DNA from: Rhodobacteraceae bacterium M382
GTDB lineage: Bacteria > Pseudomonadota > Alphaproteobacteria > Rhodobacterales > Rhodobacteraceae
Direction: 5' to 3'
DNA length: 64,000 nt
Assembly: GCA_025141015.1 (NCBI GenBank)
Contig: CP081098.1
Coordinates: 2,486,501-2,550,500 of the forward strand
This document shows, in pieces, positions 1 through 8,442 of the stretch. The notes beneath the pieces are model-generated. The model was not told the DNA's origin and made no database searches. It saw only the letters and a program-made list of their open reading frames with translations. The translations under genes were made by a program, and so were the position numbers. Position 1 is the stretch's first letter, and each line of letters opens with the position of its first letter.

Positions 1-403
1 TTGTCGGTGCGAATTTCGACGTTTCATCCAGCGCAATCGCATAGCGCAATTGCCCTGAGGCAATCTGGTTCAGTCGATCACCAGACCGGCTGTCCACGCC
101 CTGTCGCAGGGCTGTTGCTGCGATGACGGCGGTGCTCAGAAATGGGCTGGTCGCCAGCGTCCGGCCCATTTCACGGGCCAGAATTCCGGCGGCGGCATGG
201 CCCATGTCCGAACCGCCCTGGGCCTCGGGAACCAGAACACCTGCCCACCCCATGGCCACCATTTCACCCCAGAGCGCGTCATCCCCGACCTGTCCTGCGT
301 CCCGCAATCCGCGCAAATGCGCGATTGGTGCCGCCCGATCCAGAAATCCGCGCGCCGTGTCAGCCAGCAGAATTTCGTCGGTAGTTTCAACAAGTTTAAC
401 CAT
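1..403 (-). CDS. Acyl-CoA dehydrogenase, N-terminal part (cut by window edge)
   Basis: The gene runs off the left end of the window, so only about 134 N-terminal residues are visible. The frame stays open from an ATG at 403 and reads as the alpha-helical N-terminal domain of an acyl-CoA dehydrogenase, including the stretch MGWAGVLVPEAQGG typical of that domain, followed by a run up to an RxxGRTLATSPF segment. It starts 3 bases after the stop of the full-length acyl-CoA dehydrogenase upstream, so the two are almost certainly co-transcribed. Pairs like this often form heteromeric dehydrogenases for CoA thioesters of bulky side chains (family knowledge). The FAD-binding and catalytic parts lie outside the window, so the substrate cannot be judged. 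Confidence 0.85.
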   Translation of the reverse strand, partial: MVKLVETTDEILLADTARGFLDRAAPIAHLRGLRDAGQVGDDALWGEMVAMGWAGVLVPEAQGGSDMGHAAAGILAREMGRTLATSPFLSTAVIAATALRQGVDSRSGDRLNQIASGQLRYAIALDETSKFAPT

Positions 404-406
404 GTC

Positions 407-1561
407 TCACCCTGGCAGCCCCAGAATACGCTTTGCAATAATGCCCAACATCACCTCAGAGGTGCCGCCTTCGATTGAATTGGCCTTGGAGCGCAGCCAG
501 GACCCCGGCAGCCCCGCCTCCCACTCCAGCGCTGCTGATCCTTCGGCCCCCATGATCAGCTCCTGACGGCGTTTGTTCAGCTCGGTTCCCGCATATTTCA
601 ACATCGCCGACGCGTCCCCGACGCTGCCTCCTGCTTCGACCTGGTCCTTGTAACGTTCCAACGTCAATCCAAAGGCCAGCCCATCGATCTCGGCCCGCAT
701 GGCGTCTGCCCGCAGGATCGGGTCACTGTTGCCGGTTTCGCTGTCTGCCAGCACCGCACCCAAGGCGCGACCACCGCCCATCAGGGCACCACCTGCGCTG
801 ATCATCTCGCGTTCATGGGTCAAAAGATATTTGGCCACATCCCAGCCCCGGTTGATTTGTCCGACGACCTGGGTTTTGGGCACCTGTACGTTGTCAAAAA
901 ACGTCTCGCAAAATGGCGAAGCCCCGGAAATCAGCTGAATGGGCCGTGTCGACACGCCCGTGCTGTGCATATCGATCAGAACAAAGGAGATTCCCTTGTG
1001 CTTAGGGGCGTCGCGGTCGGTACGCACCAGCGCAAAAATCCAGTCGGCCTTGTCCGCATAGGACGTCCAGATCTTTTGTCCGTTGACCACCCAATGATCG
1101 CCACAATCGTCGGCCCGGGTCTGTACACCGGCCAGATCAGACCCTGCGCCGGGTTCGGAGTACCCCTGACACCACCGGATCTCTCCGCGCGCAATCGGCG
1201 GCAGAATCTCCTGTTTCTGGGCGTCACTGCCGAACGCCAACAACGCGGGCCCAAGCATCCAGATGCCAAAGCTTTGCAAAGGTGTGCGGGCGTTGATGCG
1301 CTTCATCTCCTGGTGCAGGATCTTTTCCTCGTCCCGGGTCAATCCCGCACCGCCGTATTCTTTGGGCCAGGTTGGCACCGTGATCCCGACACTGGCACAT
1401 CGGCGCAGCCACACCTCCTGTGCCTCGCTGGCGAACTGCCAATTCGCACCTCCCCAGCAGATATCGGCCTCGGACGCCGGTCCATCCCGCATTTCGTCCG
1501 GACAATTGGTTTCGAGCCATGCCCGCCAATGGGTCCTCAGCTGTTCCAAATCTTGCGCCAT
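407..1561 (-). CDS. Acyl-CoA dehydrogenase family protein
   Basis: 384 residues, the usual length for a cytoplasmic FAD-dependent acyl-CoA dehydrogenase, which oxidises an acyl-CoA to the 2-enoyl-CoA and passes electrons to electron-transfer flavoprotein. The middle domain shows WCQGYSEPGAGSDLA, the FAD/substrate segment, followed by WVVNGQKIWTS; the C-terminal region has the family signature around SIEGGTSEVMLGIIAKRILG. I placed the start at the ATG at 1561, preceded by GAAAGAGG; an in-frame start 30 codons upstream lacks a good ribosome site and adds residues unlike the family. It leads the two-gene pair with the truncated dehydrogenase. Chain-length or steroid/aromatic specificity cannot be read from the sequence. 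Confidence 0.9.
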   Translation of the reverse strand: MAQDLEQLRTHWRAWLETNCPDEMRDGPASEADICWGGANWQFASEAQEVWLRRCASVGITVPTWPKEYGGAGLTRDEEKILHQEMKRINARTPLQSFGIWMLGPALLAFGSDAQKQEILPPIARGEIRWCQGYSEPGAGSDLAGVQTRADDCGDHWVVNGQKIWTSYADKADWIFALVRTDRDAPKHKGISFVLIDMHSTGVSTRPIQLISGASPFCETFFDNVQVPKTQVVGQINRGWDVAKYLLTHEREMISAGGALMGGGRALGAVLADSETGNSDPILRADAMRAEIDGLAFGLTLERYKDQVEAGGSVGDASAMLKYAGTELNKRRQELIMGAEGSAALEWEAGLPGSWLRSKANSIEGGTSEVMLGIIAKRILGLPG

Positions 1562-1703
1562 GGCTTTGGCCTCTTTCCAGGGAAAAGATCGTTGCGTCAT
1601 TGTTCCGCTGTGCAGAATTGCATTTCGCCGAAAGTCTGACAACATACCCAAACCCTGTTCGACTTAACGTCACAATCAACCCTTTGAAGAGAGTGTTCCT
1701 CTG

Positions 1704-2702
1704 ATGAAAGCCATGCTCAGCACCCAAATTGGCGGCCCTGAAACCTTGGTCTGGAGCGACCTGCCCGACCCCGAGGTCAAGAAAGGCCATCTATTGGTTG
1801 GGGTCCAGGCGGCCGGTGTCAATTTCCCCGATACGCTGATCATTCGTGACATGTACCAGATGAAACCACCCCGCCCCTTTGCCCCTGGTGGCGAGATCGC
1901 AGGCGAGGTTCTGGCGGTCGGTGACGGCGTTAACGGGTTTTCTGTCGGAGATCGGGTGTTGGCCCTGACGGCCCACGGTGGCTTTGTGTCTCACATCAAC
2001 ATTCCGGCGGCCTCTGCGGTCAAGATCCCGGATGACATGCCGTATGAGGACGCCGCCTGTTTCATCTTTACCTATGGCACCTCGCATCACGCGCTCAAGG
2101 ATCGGGCGCATTTGAAACCCGGAGAATCGCTGTTAATTCTGGGCGCGGCCGGCGGCGTTGGAGCCGCCGCAATCGAATTGGGCAAGGCGGCCGGGGCCAA
2201 GGTCATTGCAGCCGTCTCCAGCGAGGAAAAGGCCGAATTCTGTCGTCAATTGGGGGCAGATGAAACCATCGTGTATCCGACCACATTGGACCGCGACGCC
2301 CAGAAAATGTTGTCGGCCGAATTCAAACGACTTTCCGGCGGCGAAGGTGTTGATGTGGTCTATGATGCGGTTGGCGGGGATTACGCAGAACCTGCCATCC
2401 GGGCGCTGGCCTGGACCGGCCGCTTTCTGGTGGTCGGGTTTCCCGCAGGCATCCCCAAAATCCCCTTGAATTTGACCCTGCTAAAAGGTTCCCAGATCGT
2501 AGGGGTGTTCTGGGGAGCGGCCGTATTCCGCGACCCAAAGGGGCACGAAGAGAACAGTTCTGAATTGTTTTCGCTGTATTCCGAGGGAAAGATCCGGCCC
2601 CGGATCACAGCCGCCTACCCGATGGATCAGGCCGCTGATGCGCTGCGCCTGATCGAAGACCGCAAAGTCATGGGCAAGGTGGTCCTGACGATACCCACCT
2701 AG
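1704..2702 (+). CDS. NADPH:quinone oxidoreductase family protein (zinc-free MDR)
   Basis: 332 residues, medium-chain dehydrogenase/reductase fold. The N-terminal GroES-like domain has AAGVNFPDTLIIRDMYQ and PFAPGGEIAGEV; the Rossmann domain has the dinucleotide motif GAAGGVGAAAIELGKAAGAKV near residue 150. The zinc-binding cysteines and histidines of alcohol dehydrogenases are absent, placing it with quinone reductases and enoyl reductases. It is divergent from the acyl-CoA dehydrogenase pair with about 140 bases between, so a shared role in acyl-CoA metabolism is possible. It could equally act on quinones or on an enoyl thioester; the sequence does not decide. Confidence 0.85.
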   Translation: MKAMLSTQIGGPETLVWSDLPDPEVKKGHLLVGVQAAGVNFPDTLIIRDMYQMKPPRPFAPGGEIAGEVLAVGDGVNGFSVGDRVLALTAHGGFVSHINIPAASAVKIPDDMPYEDAACFIFTYGTSHHALKDRAHLKPGESLLILGAAGGVGAAAIELGKAAGAKVIAAVSSEEKAEFCRQLGADETIVYPTTLDRDAQKMLSAEFKRLSGGEGVDVVYDAVGGDYAEPAIRALAWTGRFLVVGFPAGIPKIPLNLTLLKGSQIVGVFWGAAVFRDPKGHEENSSELFSLYSEGKIRPRITAAYPMDQAADALRLIEDRKVMGKVVLTIPT

Positions 2703-2877
2703 AACACTTTGGCCCTGGGCACCCGCAGCCTAGGGCTGAAAAGGCTCAGATCCACACAAAACCCCCTAAAAAGTCGCAGCGTTATTTTGCGATTTGGCAT
2801 CTTTTTTACGATCCAACCTGCTGGACATACAAACGTAATCCTGTTTATGAAATTAGGTGTATGGGGAATACGTAGAA

Positions 2878-3327
2878 ATGTTTAGTGTTTTGGTTCTCAA
2901 TGGGCCGAACCTCAATCTGCTGGGAACGCGCCAGCCCGAGGTTTATGGGTCAACCACCCTTGCAATGGTGGAACGGGCATGTGCGGCTCATGGGGCTGCG
3001 CTGGGGCTGGATGTGACGTGCTTGCAGTCCAATCATGAGGGCGCTTTGATTGACGCCATTCATGCCGCCAAGGGCGTTCACGCCGGCATCGTTCTGAATG
3101 CAGGCGCTTACACGCACACCTCGATTGCGCTGATGGATGCGATTGCATCAGTCGAGCTTCCCGTGATCGAAGTCCATTTGTCCAACATTCATGCGCGCGA
3201 GGCGTTCCGCCACACATCCTATATTGCGCCCGTCGCACTGGGACAGATTTGTGGCTTTGGTGCGCTGGGCTATAACCTGGCTCTGGACGCGCTGAACAAA
3301 CATCTGTCAGAGGTTCCACCCGCATGA
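2878..3327 (+). CDS. aroQ: 3-dehydroquinate dehydratase, type II
   Basis: 149 residues, the normal size of the dodecameric type II enzyme that converts 3-dehydroquinate to 3-dehydroshikimate in the shikimate pathway. The N-terminal LNGPNLNLLGTRQPEVYG carries the catalytic Tyr and flexible-loop Arg; QSNHEGALID holds the conserved Glu and substrate contacts; LNAGAYTHTSIAL and EVHLSNIHARE (catalytic His region) are intact. I use the ATG at 2878; a GTG 21 bases upstream would add seven residues before the conserved core. Its stop overlaps the start of the LuxR gene by four bases (ATGA), so translation of the two is coupled. Confidence 0.95.
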   Translation: MFSVLVLNGPNLNLLGTRQPEVYGSTTLAMVERACAAHGAALGLDVTCLQSNHEGALIDAIHAAKGVHAGIVLNAGAYTHTSIALMDAIASVELPVIEVHLSNIHAREAFRHTSYIAPVALGQICGFGALGYNLALDALNKHLSEVPPA

Positions 3328-4082
3328 ACCTTCGCGACTATTTGTTTTTTGTATCTTATGCATCCAGCCTGGAAGAACTTTGGGCTGCGCATACCGAGCA
3401 GATGGGCAAATATGGGTTTGATCGTTTGCTCTATGGCTTTACCCGGTATCGGACCGAAAATTCTTTGGGCGACCCCGAAGATTTTGTCATCCTCAGCAAT
3501 CATACGACAGAGTATGTGAATGGGTTTGTCCACAACGGTCTCTATTTTCATGCGCCCATGTTGCAATGGGCGCTGGAAAACCAGGGTGCTGGCAGCTGGA
3601 ATCTGATTGCACAGATGATGCAACAGAATGGAAACCCCTCAGCCGAAGCTGTACGAGTTTACGAATTCAACCAAAAAATGGGCGTGATTGCGGGGTATAC
3701 CGTCAGTTTCATGTCCTTGTCCGCACGCTCCAAGGGCGCAATATCCTTGGCAGCGGCACCGGGCATGACACAGGATGACGTCGATGCGGTTTGGGCCGAA
3801 CACGGCCAGGACATCCTGCTGATGAACAACATGGCTCATCTCAAAATCATGTCGATGCCATACAACCCGCCCAACCGCGGATTGACCAAACGTCAGCGCG
3901 AAGCATTGGAATGGGTTGGAGATGGCAAGACAACCCAGGACATCGCGTTGCTCATGGGACTGACATCGGCAACCGTGGAAAAACATCTGCGCCTCGCCCG
4001 CGAGGCGCTATCGGTTGAAACGACCGCTCAAGCCGTTATGAAAGCTGCCCTGCACAACCAAATGTTCGTGATGGAAGCCTGA
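3324..4082 (+). CDS. LuxR family transcriptional regulator (solo, no luxI nearby)
   Basis: 252 residues with the quorum-sensing LuxR layout: an autoinducer-binding-like domain (about 1-165) and a C-terminal helix-turn-helix (about 187-245) seen as LTKRQREALEWV, then TTQDIALLMGLTSATVEKHL. No acyl-homoserine-lactone synthase lies in the window, so it is a solo regulator here. At the place where AHL receptors carry a Tyr and an Asp-Pro (TraR Y61, D70-P71), this protein reads YFHAPM, so the Asp that binds the AHL amide seems to be missing; by inference it may answer to another ligand. It overlaps aroQ by four bases, tying it to shikimate-pathway expression. Confidence 0.85.
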   Translation: MNLRDYLFFVSYASSLEELWAAHTEQMGKYGFDRLLYGFTRYRTENSLGDPEDFVILSNHTTEYVNGFVHNGLYFHAPMLQWALENQGAGSWNLIAQMMQQNGNPSAEAVRVYEFNQKMGVIAGYTVSFMSLSARSKGAISLAAAPGMTQDDVDAVWAEHGQDILLMNNMAHLKIMSMPYNPPNRGLTKRQREALEWVGDGKTTQDIALLMGLTSATVEKHLRLAREALSVETTAQAVMKAALHNQMFVMEA

Positions 4083-4290
4083 CTGCAATCCTGCCGCGAA
4101 AAAATCTGTGCGGCGGCGCAAAAATCGCCCAATAATTGGGCGAAAACGTTAAATTTTCGTTAAACTTCCCCGAGGTAAGGAAATCACTACTTTCCAATTC
4201 AATGGCTTCGCGGCACTCTGTAATAGTTCCGTGAGTGGTGGCTTTAGCCTGAGGAGCATCGGGAAAAGATCCCTGCCATTTCAGGGCTCT

Positions 4291-4319
4291 CTGACCTGTC
4301 CGGTTCAAGCGCTTATAGT
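4291..4319 (+). promoter_or_regulatory. Candidate sigma-70-type promoter for the small RNA
   Basis: CTGACC at 4291-4296 and TATAGT at 4314-4319 are separated by exactly 17 bases, resembling TTGACA-N17-TATAAT. A start near 4326 would feed straight into two stem-loops, the second being a perfect terminator. No open reading frame of note follows. Confidence 0.45.
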
Positions 4320-4325
4320 CGGCGT

Positions 4326-4415
4326 ACTTGAACCGGAGAATTTGAAAGGTCCTCCATCCCCATATAGGGACCTTCAAAAATAGCGGGGCTGCAGGCAAGT
4401 GCAGCCCCGTTTTCT
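4326..4415 (+). ncRNA. Candidate small regulatory RNA (~90 nt)
   Basis: This stretch lies in the 529-base gap between the LuxR gene and tsf. It contains a first hairpin in which TTGAAAGGTCC (4341-4351) pairs with GGGACCTTCAA (4367-4377, small bulge) around a loop holding CCTCCATCCCC, then a perfect 10-bp terminator hairpin. The CCUCC loop is complementary to Shine-Dalgarno sequences, a feature of the CcsR/alpha-r14 small RNAs of alphaproteobacteria (family knowledge), but the sequence is not clearly a member. It is neither 6S, SRP nor RNase P RNA by any motif I can see. Upstream bases 4083-4290 hold no gene I can support. Confidence 0.5.
4384..4415 (+). terminator. Intrinsic terminator of the candidate small RNA
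   Basis: A perfect 10-bp stem (CGGGGCTGCA pairing with TGCAGCCCCG, 4384-4393 and 4400-4409) with a six-base loop GGCAAG is followed by TTTTCT. It points in the plus direction and has no gene end just upstream, which is why a small RNA is suspected. Confidence 0.8.
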
Positions 4416-4555
4416 ATTTCAGAACCGATTTTTATGTCGCGCCCTGCCCTGACAGAATGAAAGTTTTATCCTCGAAGAACGGCTGCCTTCTAAAAACAAC
4501 TGCGGGGTGTCCGGATCAACGGCCACGCCGTAATGGTTCTGAGATGGCGACAGAC

Positions 4556-4588
4556 AAAAAAAGGGCCGCTCCAAATATGGAACGGCCC
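4556..4588 (-). terminator. Terminator of the rpsB-tsf operon
   Basis: Read on the minus strand, GGGCCGTTCC pairs with GGAGCGGCCC (one G-U pair) around an ATATTT loop and is followed by seven T. It lies about 25 bases past the tsf stop codon. Confidence 0.85.
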
Positions 4589-4611
4589 CAACATCATCAG
4601 ATCTTGCGGGC

Positions 4612-5487
4612 TTAGCCCTGAACGGCTTTGGCCACTTCTGCTGCAAAATCTTCTTTTTCGACTTCGATGCCTTCGCCCACTTCCAGACGCACGAAACCGG
4701 TGACTTCTGCGCCGGCCTCGGAAACAGCGGCCCCCACGGTCAGGTCAGGGTTCACAACGAACTGCTGGTTCAGCAGGGTCGACTCGGCAACGAATTTCTT
4801 CATCCGGCCAACGATCATTTTTTCGATCACCTGCTCCGGTTTGCCGGACTCGCGGGCGATGTCCATCTGGACCTGCTTTTCTTTTTCGACAACCGACGCG
4901 TCCAGGTCAGCTTCGGACAAAGCGGCAGGGTTCACAGCGGCGATGTGCATCGCAACCTGTTTACCCAGGGCCTCGTCTCCGCCCTTCATGGCGACCAGAA
5001 CGCCGATCTTGCCCATGCCAGCGGTCGCGGCATTGTGGACATAGGACACAACGGTGTCGCCTTCCAGCGCGGCCATGCGGCGCAGCGACATGTTTTCGCC
5101 GATGGTTGCGATCTTGGCGGTAATGGTATCGGCAACGGATTTGCCGCCCATGTCGGCCGCAGCCAGCGCGTCAACGTCGTTCACGCCCAGAGCAACGGCA
5201 GCAACACCGGCAACCATTTCCTGGAATTCGCTGTTTTTGGCAACAAAGTCGGTTTCCGAGTTGATCTCGACGGCAACACCTTTGCCACCTTCAACAACAA
5301 CGGCCACCAGGCCTTCTGCGGCTGTACGGCCGGATTTCTTGGCAGCTTTTGCCAGACCTTTGGTGCGCAGCCAGTCAACGGCGGCATCCATGTCACCATC
5401 GGTTTCGGTCAGGGCTTTTTTTGCGTCCATCATGCCTGCGCCGGTCGAGTCGCGCAGTTGCTTTACGAGTGCAGCGGTGATTGCCAT
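4612..5487 (-). CDS. tsf: Translation elongation factor Ts
   Basis: 291 residues. EF-Ts is the guanine-nucleotide exchange factor for EF-Tu. The N-terminal UBA-like domain begins with [24 protein letters not shown], followed by the signature [12 protein letters not shown] that contacts EF-Tu through the TDFV motif. The two core subdomains and the C-terminal helix are full length. The start is the ATG at 5487, preceded by GAGGAG; a further in-frame start five codons upstream is weaker. It follows rpsB with a 75-base spacer and is closed by a strong terminator, the standard rpsB-tsf operon. Confidence 0.97.
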   Translation of the reverse strand: MAITAALVKQLRDSTGAGMMDAKKALTETDGDMDAAVDWLRTKGLAKAAKKSGRTAAEGLVAVVVEGGKGVAVEINSETDFVAKNSEFQEMVAGVAAVALGVNDVDALAAADMGGKSVADTITAKIATIGENMSLRRMAALEGDTVVSYVHNAATAGMGKIGVLVAMKGGDEALGKQVAMHIAAVNPAALSEADLDASVVEKEKQVQMDIARESGKPEQVIEKMIVGRMKKFVAESTLLNQQFVVNPDLTVGAAVSEAGAEVTGFVRLEVGEGIEVEKEDFAAEVAKAVQG

Positions 5488-5562
5488 TTTGGCTCTCCTC
5501 AAATCAAACGGATTTGGGGCAGGGTCTACCCTGCCCCAGATGTCAAATCAGTGACAGTCGGA

Positions 5563-6336
5563 TCAAGCTTCGGCAGGTGCTTCTTCTGCCAGGACTTCTT
5601 CCGCGGGGGCTTCTTCCAGAGCGCCCAGGTCAACGCCTGCTGCACCCATCTGTGTGGTCATGCCGTCCAGAGCAGCGCGTGCCGCCAGATCGCAATACAG
5701 GCTGATGGCGCGCGATGCGTCGTCGTTGCCCGGGATGATGTAATCAACACCATCGGGCGAGCAGTTGGTGTCAACCACGGCCACAACCGGGATACCCAGT
5801 TTATTGGCTTCGGCAATCGCCAGAGCTTCTTTTTTCACGTCGATGACGAACAGCAGATCAGGAACGCCGCCCATTTCGCGGATCCCGCCCAAAGAAGCCT
5901 GCAGCTTCTCCTGGTCGCGTTCCATGCCCAAACGCTCTTTTTTGGTCAGACCTTCGGCGCCGGTTTCCATCTTCTCGTCGATTTCTTTCAGACGGTTGAT
6001 CGACTGGGAAACGGTTTTCCAGTTGGTCAGCGTGCCGCCCAGCCAACGGTGGTTCATATAGTACTGAGCCGACTTTTCAGCAGCTTCGGCGATCGGGCCT
6101 GCGGCCTGACGCTTGGTACCAACGAACAGAACACGGCCGCCTTTTGCAACAGTGTCACGCACAGCCTGCAGAGCCTGGTCCAGCATGGGAACAGTCTGGG
6201 TCAGGTCCATGATGTGGATGCCGTTGCGCGATCCGTAGATAAACGGACCCATGCGAGGGTTCCAACGCTGTGTCTGGTGACCAAAGTGAACGCCAGCTTC
6301 CAGCAGCTGACGCATGGTGAACTCGGGAAGAGCCAT
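5563..6336 (-). CDS. rpsB: 30S ribosomal protein S2
   Basis: 257 residues, a small-subunit ribosomal protein that binds the 16S head/body junction with S1. It begins [22 protein letters not shown], the conserved S2 opening, and shows the family features [34 protein letters not shown] and [12 protein letters not shown]. The C terminus (about 235-257) is a short Glu/Ala-rich tail. The ATG at 6336 has AAAAGGA upstream. It is the first gene of rpsB-tsf and sits behind a good promoter. Confidence 0.97.
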   Translation of the reverse strand: MALPEFTMRQLLEAGVHFGHQTQRWNPRMGPFIYGSRNGIHIMDLTQTVPMLDQALQAVRDTVAKGGRVLFVGTKRQAAGPIAEAAEKSAQYYMNHRWLGGTLTNWKTVSQSINRLKEIDEKMETGAEGLTKKERLGMERDQEKLQASLGGIREMGGVPDLLFVIDVKKEALAIAEANKLGIPVVAVVDTNCSPDGVDYIIPGNDDASRAISLYCDLAARAALDGMTTQMGAAGVDLGALEEAPAEEVLAEEAPAEA

Positions 6337-6461
6337 GCTATTATCCTTTTCCGGTTTCTATCCTCGGCGGGGGTATTGAGAGCGGATGCTCCAACCGGCG
6401 GTTTGTCAGGGATGTCTCCCCCGAACAGAACCAAACCCCGCCTGCGGGTTTCGATGGCGCG

Positions 6462-6490
6462 CGTATACGGCAGGTTTTCACAGGGCGCAA
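6462..6490 (-). promoter_or_regulatory. Candidate promoter of rpsB-tsf
   Basis: On the minus strand TTGCGC (6490-6485) and TATACG (6467-6462) are spaced by exactly 17 bases, giving a leader of roughly 120 nt before rpsB. This lies immediately past the olsA stop codon. Confidence 0.55.
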
Positions 6491-6497
6491 GGGCAAA

Positions 6498-7355
6498 TCA
6501 GCCTTGTTTTGCACCGCTTTGCCCATTGGGTCTGGCCAGCGCATGGGCATGACGCACGGCCTCTTCACAATGGAGCGCCAACGCCTTGCGATCGGGAAAA
6601 TCGCTGACCTTGGCCGGGGTATGATAAATCAACTCGACGCTGCCCTGACGCGGCGCAGCCAATGCCTTGAGCAGATGCGGGCCGAACTCCATGTCGCCCC
6701 ACCAGCCATAAAACCTGTCGGCTTCCCCCAAGGGGGCATGAAACACCACAGTGACCGGCTGAACATACAGGATATCGCGCAGATGATCCGTAAAGAAAGC
6801 CGCAAACAGCGTTGTTTTAAAAGGTAGAACCCGCAACCCGTCGGTTGACGTACCTTCGGGAAAGAACAGCAACTTGTGCCCAGCTTTCAACCGATCTTCG
6901 AACAGCTTTGTCTGTTCACGCGCCTTTTTGGGATTGCGTTCGATGAACACGGTACCGGTCGCGCGCGCCAGCCAGCCAATTCCGGGCCATTTCGCCACTT
7001 CGGCCTTGGAGACGAAATAGATCCGTTTGCGTGCGTTCAGGGCAAAGATGTCCAGCCACGAAGTATGGTTTGCCACCACGGCACCGCGTTCCGTCATCAA
7101 CGTGCCTGTGGATGTGAATTTCATCCCCAGAACGCGAAATGCATTTCGGCACACAAACTGGGTGATAAAAGGGGTGACCGGGCGATGCAGCCCGTACAGC
7201 GGATATTCGATCAGTCGAACCATCAGCATCACGATCAGACCGCCAAATACCAGCCCGGCCAAAGGAAGACCGCGCAGCAGGACCCGGATCCAGCCCAATG
7301 GACTGATGATCACAGGCTCTGGTGCCTCGTCACTGTCCCACAGAGGGTCTGTCAA
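6498..7355 (-). CDS. olsA: Lyso-ornithine lipid O-acyltransferase (PlsC family)
   Basis: 285 residues. The 1-acylglycerol-3-phosphate acyltransferase fold is shown by the catalytic HX4D box NHTSWLD (about 97-102) and the FPEGTSTDG box (about 165-173). A membrane segment is visible at about 25-48. The gene directly follows olsB with a four-base ATGA overlap, so the likely job is addition of the second acyl chain to lyso-ornithine lipid at the inner face of the membrane. Taken alone it could be a PlsC making phosphatidic acid; the pairing with olsB makes OlsA the better call. Confidence 0.85.
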   Translation of the reverse strand: MTDPLWDSDEAPEPVIISPLGWIRVLLRGLPLAGLVFGGLIVMLMVRLIEYPLYGLHRPVTPFITQFVCRNAFRVLGMKFTSTGTLMTERGAVVANHTSWLDIFALNARKRIYFVSKAEVAKWPGIGWLARATGTVFIERNPKKAREQTKLFEDRLKAGHKLLFFPEGTSTDGLRVLPFKTTLFAAFFTDHLRDILYVQPVTVVFHAPLGEADRFYGWWGDMEFGPHLLKALAAPRQGSVELIYHTPAKVSDFPDRKALALHCEEAVRHAHALARPNGQSGAKQG

Positions 7356-8116
7356 TTGCTGCGCCCCCCGGCATAGATCCGGCGTTGTCTATCATTCAGA
7401 CGTTTGGTGTCCAGGATCAGGCAGACGTCAGTTGTGTTGAAACTGCGGTCCACAAACGCCCCCTCGCCGATAAAACCACCCAATCGCAGGTAGGCCTTGA
7501 TCAGCGATGGAACCTGTAACATGGCTGAACGCCGGTCCAGATCGTCCGGCGACACCAGATCCATTGGCTGGAAATGTTCTGGTTGCGCCCGGACCCGCAA
7601 TTCGGGCGGGGCCAGATGATTGTGATGCAACATCGACAGCGGGTTGGCCAATTGTTTCAGATCCGTACCGTGAAAGCTGGCGACGCCAAACAGGATCTCG
7701 ATGTGATGCTGTTCAACGTAATCCGACAGGCCCGACCACAGATGAAACATCGCCATGCCGCCACGATAATCTGGGTGCAGACACGACCGTCCGAGTTCCA
7801 GCAGCTTGCGTCCACTGGTTTTCAAAGGTGTCAGATCATATTCATCCTCGGAATAGAATTGTCCGGCCTTGGCAGCCTGATCATCGCGCAACAAACGATA
7901 GACCCCGACGACCTGCCCGGTGCTGATGTCTTCGGCGAGCAGATGGTCAAAAAACGGGTCGAACCTGTCCATCTCCAGACCGGCGTCGTGGTCGACCATC
8001 TCACCGCCGCCGCCCAATTCACGAACAAAGACATCATAGCGCAGACGTTGGGCGGCTTTCAGCTCGGCGTCGGTCCGGGCGATCCTGACAGAAAAGGAGG
8101 AGCTGGAGTCAGACAT
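7352..8116 (-). CDS. olsB: L-ornithine N(alpha)-acyltransferase
   Basis: 254 residues, GNAT-like acyltransferase that transfers a 3-hydroxyacyl chain from acyl carrier protein to ornithine, the first step of phosphorus-free ornithine lipid synthesis. Typical features are AAQRLRYDVFVRELG near the N terminus, the central FDHLLAED and VVGVYRLLR, and ELGRSCLHPDYRGG, which is close to the family consensus. The ATG at 8116 is used in preference to the TTG one codon earlier. Its stop overlaps olsA. Ornithine lipids commonly rise under phosphate limitation, but no Pho box is apparent to me. Confidence 0.9.
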   Translation of the reverse strand: MSDSSSSFSVRIARTDAELKAAQRLRYDVFVRELGGGGEMVDHDAGLEMDRFDPFFDHLLAEDISTGQVVGVYRLLRDDQAAKAGQFYSEDEYDLTPLKTSGRKLLELGRSCLHPDYRGGMAMFHLWSGLSDYVEQHHIEILFGVASFHGTDLKQLANPLSMLHHNHLAPPELRVRAQPEHFQPMDLVSPDDLDRRSAMLQVPSLIKAYLRLGGFIGEGAFVDRSFNTTDVCLILDTKRLNDRQRRIYAGGRSN

Positions 8117-8227
8117 CAAAATGCCATTTCAACTGGGGTCAAGGGTTGCGCGCTGATACCGCAAATGACAAAGATTTGGCAACAGTTTGCAGTTATTTAT
8201 CAGGTTTTGTTAACTCTTCATCAACCT

Positions 8228-8413
8228 CTATGAGGGATCAAAGACAGGGATCAGGGCAATACGTGTTCCGTCGATGACCAATTTGCCCTGATCACGGAAA
8301 TTCACGGTGATTTTGCCACCGATATTCGACTGAACCTGACCAAGGCCCCATTCGGGGTGGTCGGGATGGTTTACATACATACCAGGCGCGAGAATAGCGT
8401 TGAGGTCTGTCAT
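8228..8413 (-). CDS. DUF3553 domain-containing small protein
   Basis: 61 residues. It reads as the DUF3553 module seen in alphaproteobacteria, with NHPDHPEWGLGQVQS and a following beta-rich stretch ITVNFRDQGKLVI, comparable to the small beta-barrel (CarD/Tudor-like) folds attached to helicases. No catalytic residue is evident; a nucleic-acid or RNA-polymerase contact is only an inference. It is divergent from chpT with 29 bases between the start codons, so the two promoters must overlap the opposite coding regions or be very compact. Confidence 0.8.
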   Translation of the reverse strand: MTDLNAILAPGMYVNHPDHPEWGLGQVQSNIGGKITVNFRDQGKLVIDGTRIALIPVFDPS

Positions 8414-8442
8414 CTTGGATGGATCTCTTTCGGAGGAAGACT

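Noticed and set aside
4083-4325. 6S, SRP or RNase P RNA in the LuxR-tsf gap
   Set aside because: None of the conserved motifs of those RNAs could be found; only a small hairpin RNA with a terminator is supported.
4945-6552. Long plus-strand frame of 535 codons opposite tsf and rpsB
   Set aside because: Its composition is that of an antisense shadow of two ribosome-associated genes; no ribosome site and no homologue.
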